Part shown: positions 63,023 through 64,000 of the stretch, one piece after another | How the letters are laid out: every line of letters begins with the position of its first letter | Position numbering within the stretch: the stretch's first letter is position 1 | DNA from: Deltaproteobacteria bacterium GWA2_38_16 | Lineage (GTDB): Bacteria > Bdellovibrionota > JACOXK01 > 2-02-FULL-40-11 | Length of the DNA: 64,000 nt | NCBI GenBank assembly: GCA_001797335.1 | Contig: MGPE01000001.1 | Coordinates: 62,001-126,000 of the forward strand | Direction of reading: 5' to 3' | The notes under the pieces: model-generated | What the model saw: only the letters and a program-made list of their open reading frames with translations | Databases searched by the model: none | Told to the model about the DNA's origin: nothing | Program-made: the position numbers and the translations under genes

Positions 63023-63817
63023 CTATTTTTTTAACTTGGGATCCCATAGATCTCTCAACCCATCTCCAATAAAATTAAATCCCAAAACCGTTAGCATGAT
63101 GGCAATTCCAGGGAAAATAGCAATGAATCCCGGCTGAAAGGAAGACTGTTTTGCTAAAGACAACATATTTCCCCAGCTGGGAATGTCAGGCGGTACACCC
63201 ACCCCTAAAAAGCTTAGAGAAGATTCTCCAATAATAATTCCTCCCATGACAAAAGAAGCCTGAACAATAAGAGGGGATAAAATATTGGGCCAAATGTGTC
63301 TGATAAGAATTCGAGAATGGTTAGCTCCCAGAGATCGAACCGCTTGAACAAATTCTTTTTCTTTTTCAGATAACACCTGAGCTCTGGTAACTCTGGCAAA
63401 TCCTGTCCATCCTACTATAGAAAAAAGCATAATTACGTTGAGTAAGGAAGGACTTAAAAAAGCCGCCAAGGCAAAAATAAGTAAAAGTCCTGGGAAAGCT
63501 AAAAGAATATCTACAAGACGCATTAAACACTCATCCCACCATCCTCCGTAATAGCCCGCGAGCGATCCTAATAAAAGACCAATAAAAAATGATAAAAGAG
63601 TAGAAACAATGGCTACCGTTAAAGAAATTCTGGCTCCGTAAATAATTTTACTGTAAATATCTCCTCCCAATTTATCTTGCCCTAGCCAGTGAGTGTGAGA
63701 AGGAGGAGAAAATCGATGGCTAATGTCAGTACTTTTAGGATCATGGGTTATTAAGAAAGGAGCAAAGAGCCCCGCTAAAATAAAAAGTGTAACCAAGATG
63801 AGGCCTATCTTTGTCAT
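63023..63817 (-). CDS. Dipeptide/oligopeptide ABC transporter permease (DppC/OppC)
   Basis: 264 residues with about six helices. HWLGQDKLGGDIYSKIIYGARISL is the family opening (part: HWLGQDKLGGDIYSKI), and the coupling helix is ARVTRAQVLSEKEKEFVQAVRSLGA. IGESSLSFLGVGVPPDIPSWGNML is the C-terminal hallmark. Shares ATGA with the upstream permease. Context with NagZ and a D-aminoacylase suggests uptake of cell-wall peptides, by inference only. Confidence 0.93.
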   Translation of the reverse strand: MTKIGLILVTLFILAGLFAPFLITHDPKSTDISHRFSPPSHTHWLGQDKLGGDIYSKIIYGARISLTVAIVSTLLSFFIGLLLGSLAGYYGGWWDECLMRLVDILLAFPGLLLIFALAAFLSPSLLNVIMLFSIVGWTGFARVTRAQVLSEKEKEFVQAVRSLGANHSRILIRHIWPNILSPLIVQASFVMGGIIIGESSLSFLGVGVPPDIPSWGNMLSLAKQSSFQPGFIAIFPGIAIMLTVLGFNFIGDGLRDLWDPKLKK

Positions 63818-64000
63818 TGGAGCCGAATCCTTGGATCAGCCCAGGCATATAAAATATCAGTTAAAAGATTAATAACGACATAAAGAGTAGCAATAAGAAT
63901 AACGCATCCTTGAACTAAAGGATAATTTCTGGATTGAATGGCTTCTACCAGAAGGCTTCCAATTCCTGGCCAGTCAAAAACAGTTTCTGTAATAATCGAG
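63814..64000 (-). CDS. Dipeptide/oligopeptide ABC transporter permease (DppB/OppB), 3' end only
   Basis: The last 62 codons only. The C-terminus reads ETVFDWPGIGSLLVEAIQ, then YPLVQGCVILIATLYVVINL and ADPRIRLQ, which is the standard end of DppB-type permeases. The rest of the gene lies beyond the window. Stop TGA at 63814-63816 overlaps the DppC start. Confidence 0.93.
   Translation of the reverse strand, partial: SIITETVFDWPGIGSLLVEAIQSRNYPLVQGCVILIATLYVVINLLTDILYAWADPRIRLQ

Overview
This is an AT-rich, gene-dense chromosomal segment from a Gram-negative bacterium. The cell envelope genes show two membranes: a TonB/BtuB system, several beta-barrel porins, an LptF/LptG-type permease, and lipoprotein signal peptidase with a lipoprotein. 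Several traits resemble deltaproteobacteria in the broad sense (Myxococcota, Bdellovibrionota, Desulfobacterota or related candidate phyla): ATP synthase with b and b' subunits but no a/c genes in the operon, a tandem DUF507 pair, and the mnmG-parA-parB order. The species cannot be named from the sequence. No rRNA, tRNA, CRISPR array, transposase or phage gene was seen. No gene-free stretch exceeds about 250 bp.

Layout. 1-3 kb: the 3' end of mnmG (with a perfect parS site inside it), parA and parB, so probably near the chromosome origin. 3.2-8.9 kb: F1Fo ATP synthase operon. 8.9-13.2 kb: queE, radA, a DedA protein and glpK. 13.2-18.2 kb: four exported proteins of unknown function read leftwards (pilin-like, Cys-rich, duplicated-domain, HEAT-repeat). 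They are divergent from a thioredoxin/PAP2 pair that is preceded by a leader ORF and a terminator-like hairpin. 19.6-31.5 kb: one tightly packed leftward chain, dksA-like, galU, an exported protein, priA, lptG-like, def, fmt, rpe, a YbjN-like gene, then hutH-hutU-hutI. 31.6-37.4 kb: a barrel protein and a btuB-btuF-btuC-btuD-tonB set for vitamin B12 uptake. 37.5-43.5 kb: an amidohydrolase, plsY, glnA, a porin and lspA. 43.6-49.2 kb leftwards: ileS, a TPR lipoprotein and a class A penicillin-binding protein. 49.3-54.9 kb: DUF507 pair, groES-groEL, a second porin, a small exported protein and leucine dehydrogenase. 54.9-60.1 kb leftwards: a subtilase with an odd linker and three glycosyltransferases. 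60.2-64 kb: D-aminoacylase family protein, nagZ and a dipeptide/oligopeptide permease pair.

The most unusual feature is a set of dispersed palindromic repeats, several of which lie in frame inside genes. Family 1 (about 120-145 bp, core ends TTCTTATC...GATAAGAA) has three copies: one intergenic, one forming the linker of TonB, and one in front of the signal peptide of BtuB. Family 2 (about 86-93 bp, ends GGGT...ACCC) has three copies: two between convergent genes and one in frame in the N-terminus of the TPR lipoprotein. In both families the stem arms differ between copies but stay mutually complementary. Shorter 25-43 bp palindromes contribute codons to ParB, HutI, IleS, the amidohydrolase and leucine dehydrogenase, and in one case supply the ribosome binding site of the next gene (plsY). 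The arrangement resembles the Rickettsia palindromic elements that insert into protein genes, but the sequences are not ones I recognise for families 1 and 2.
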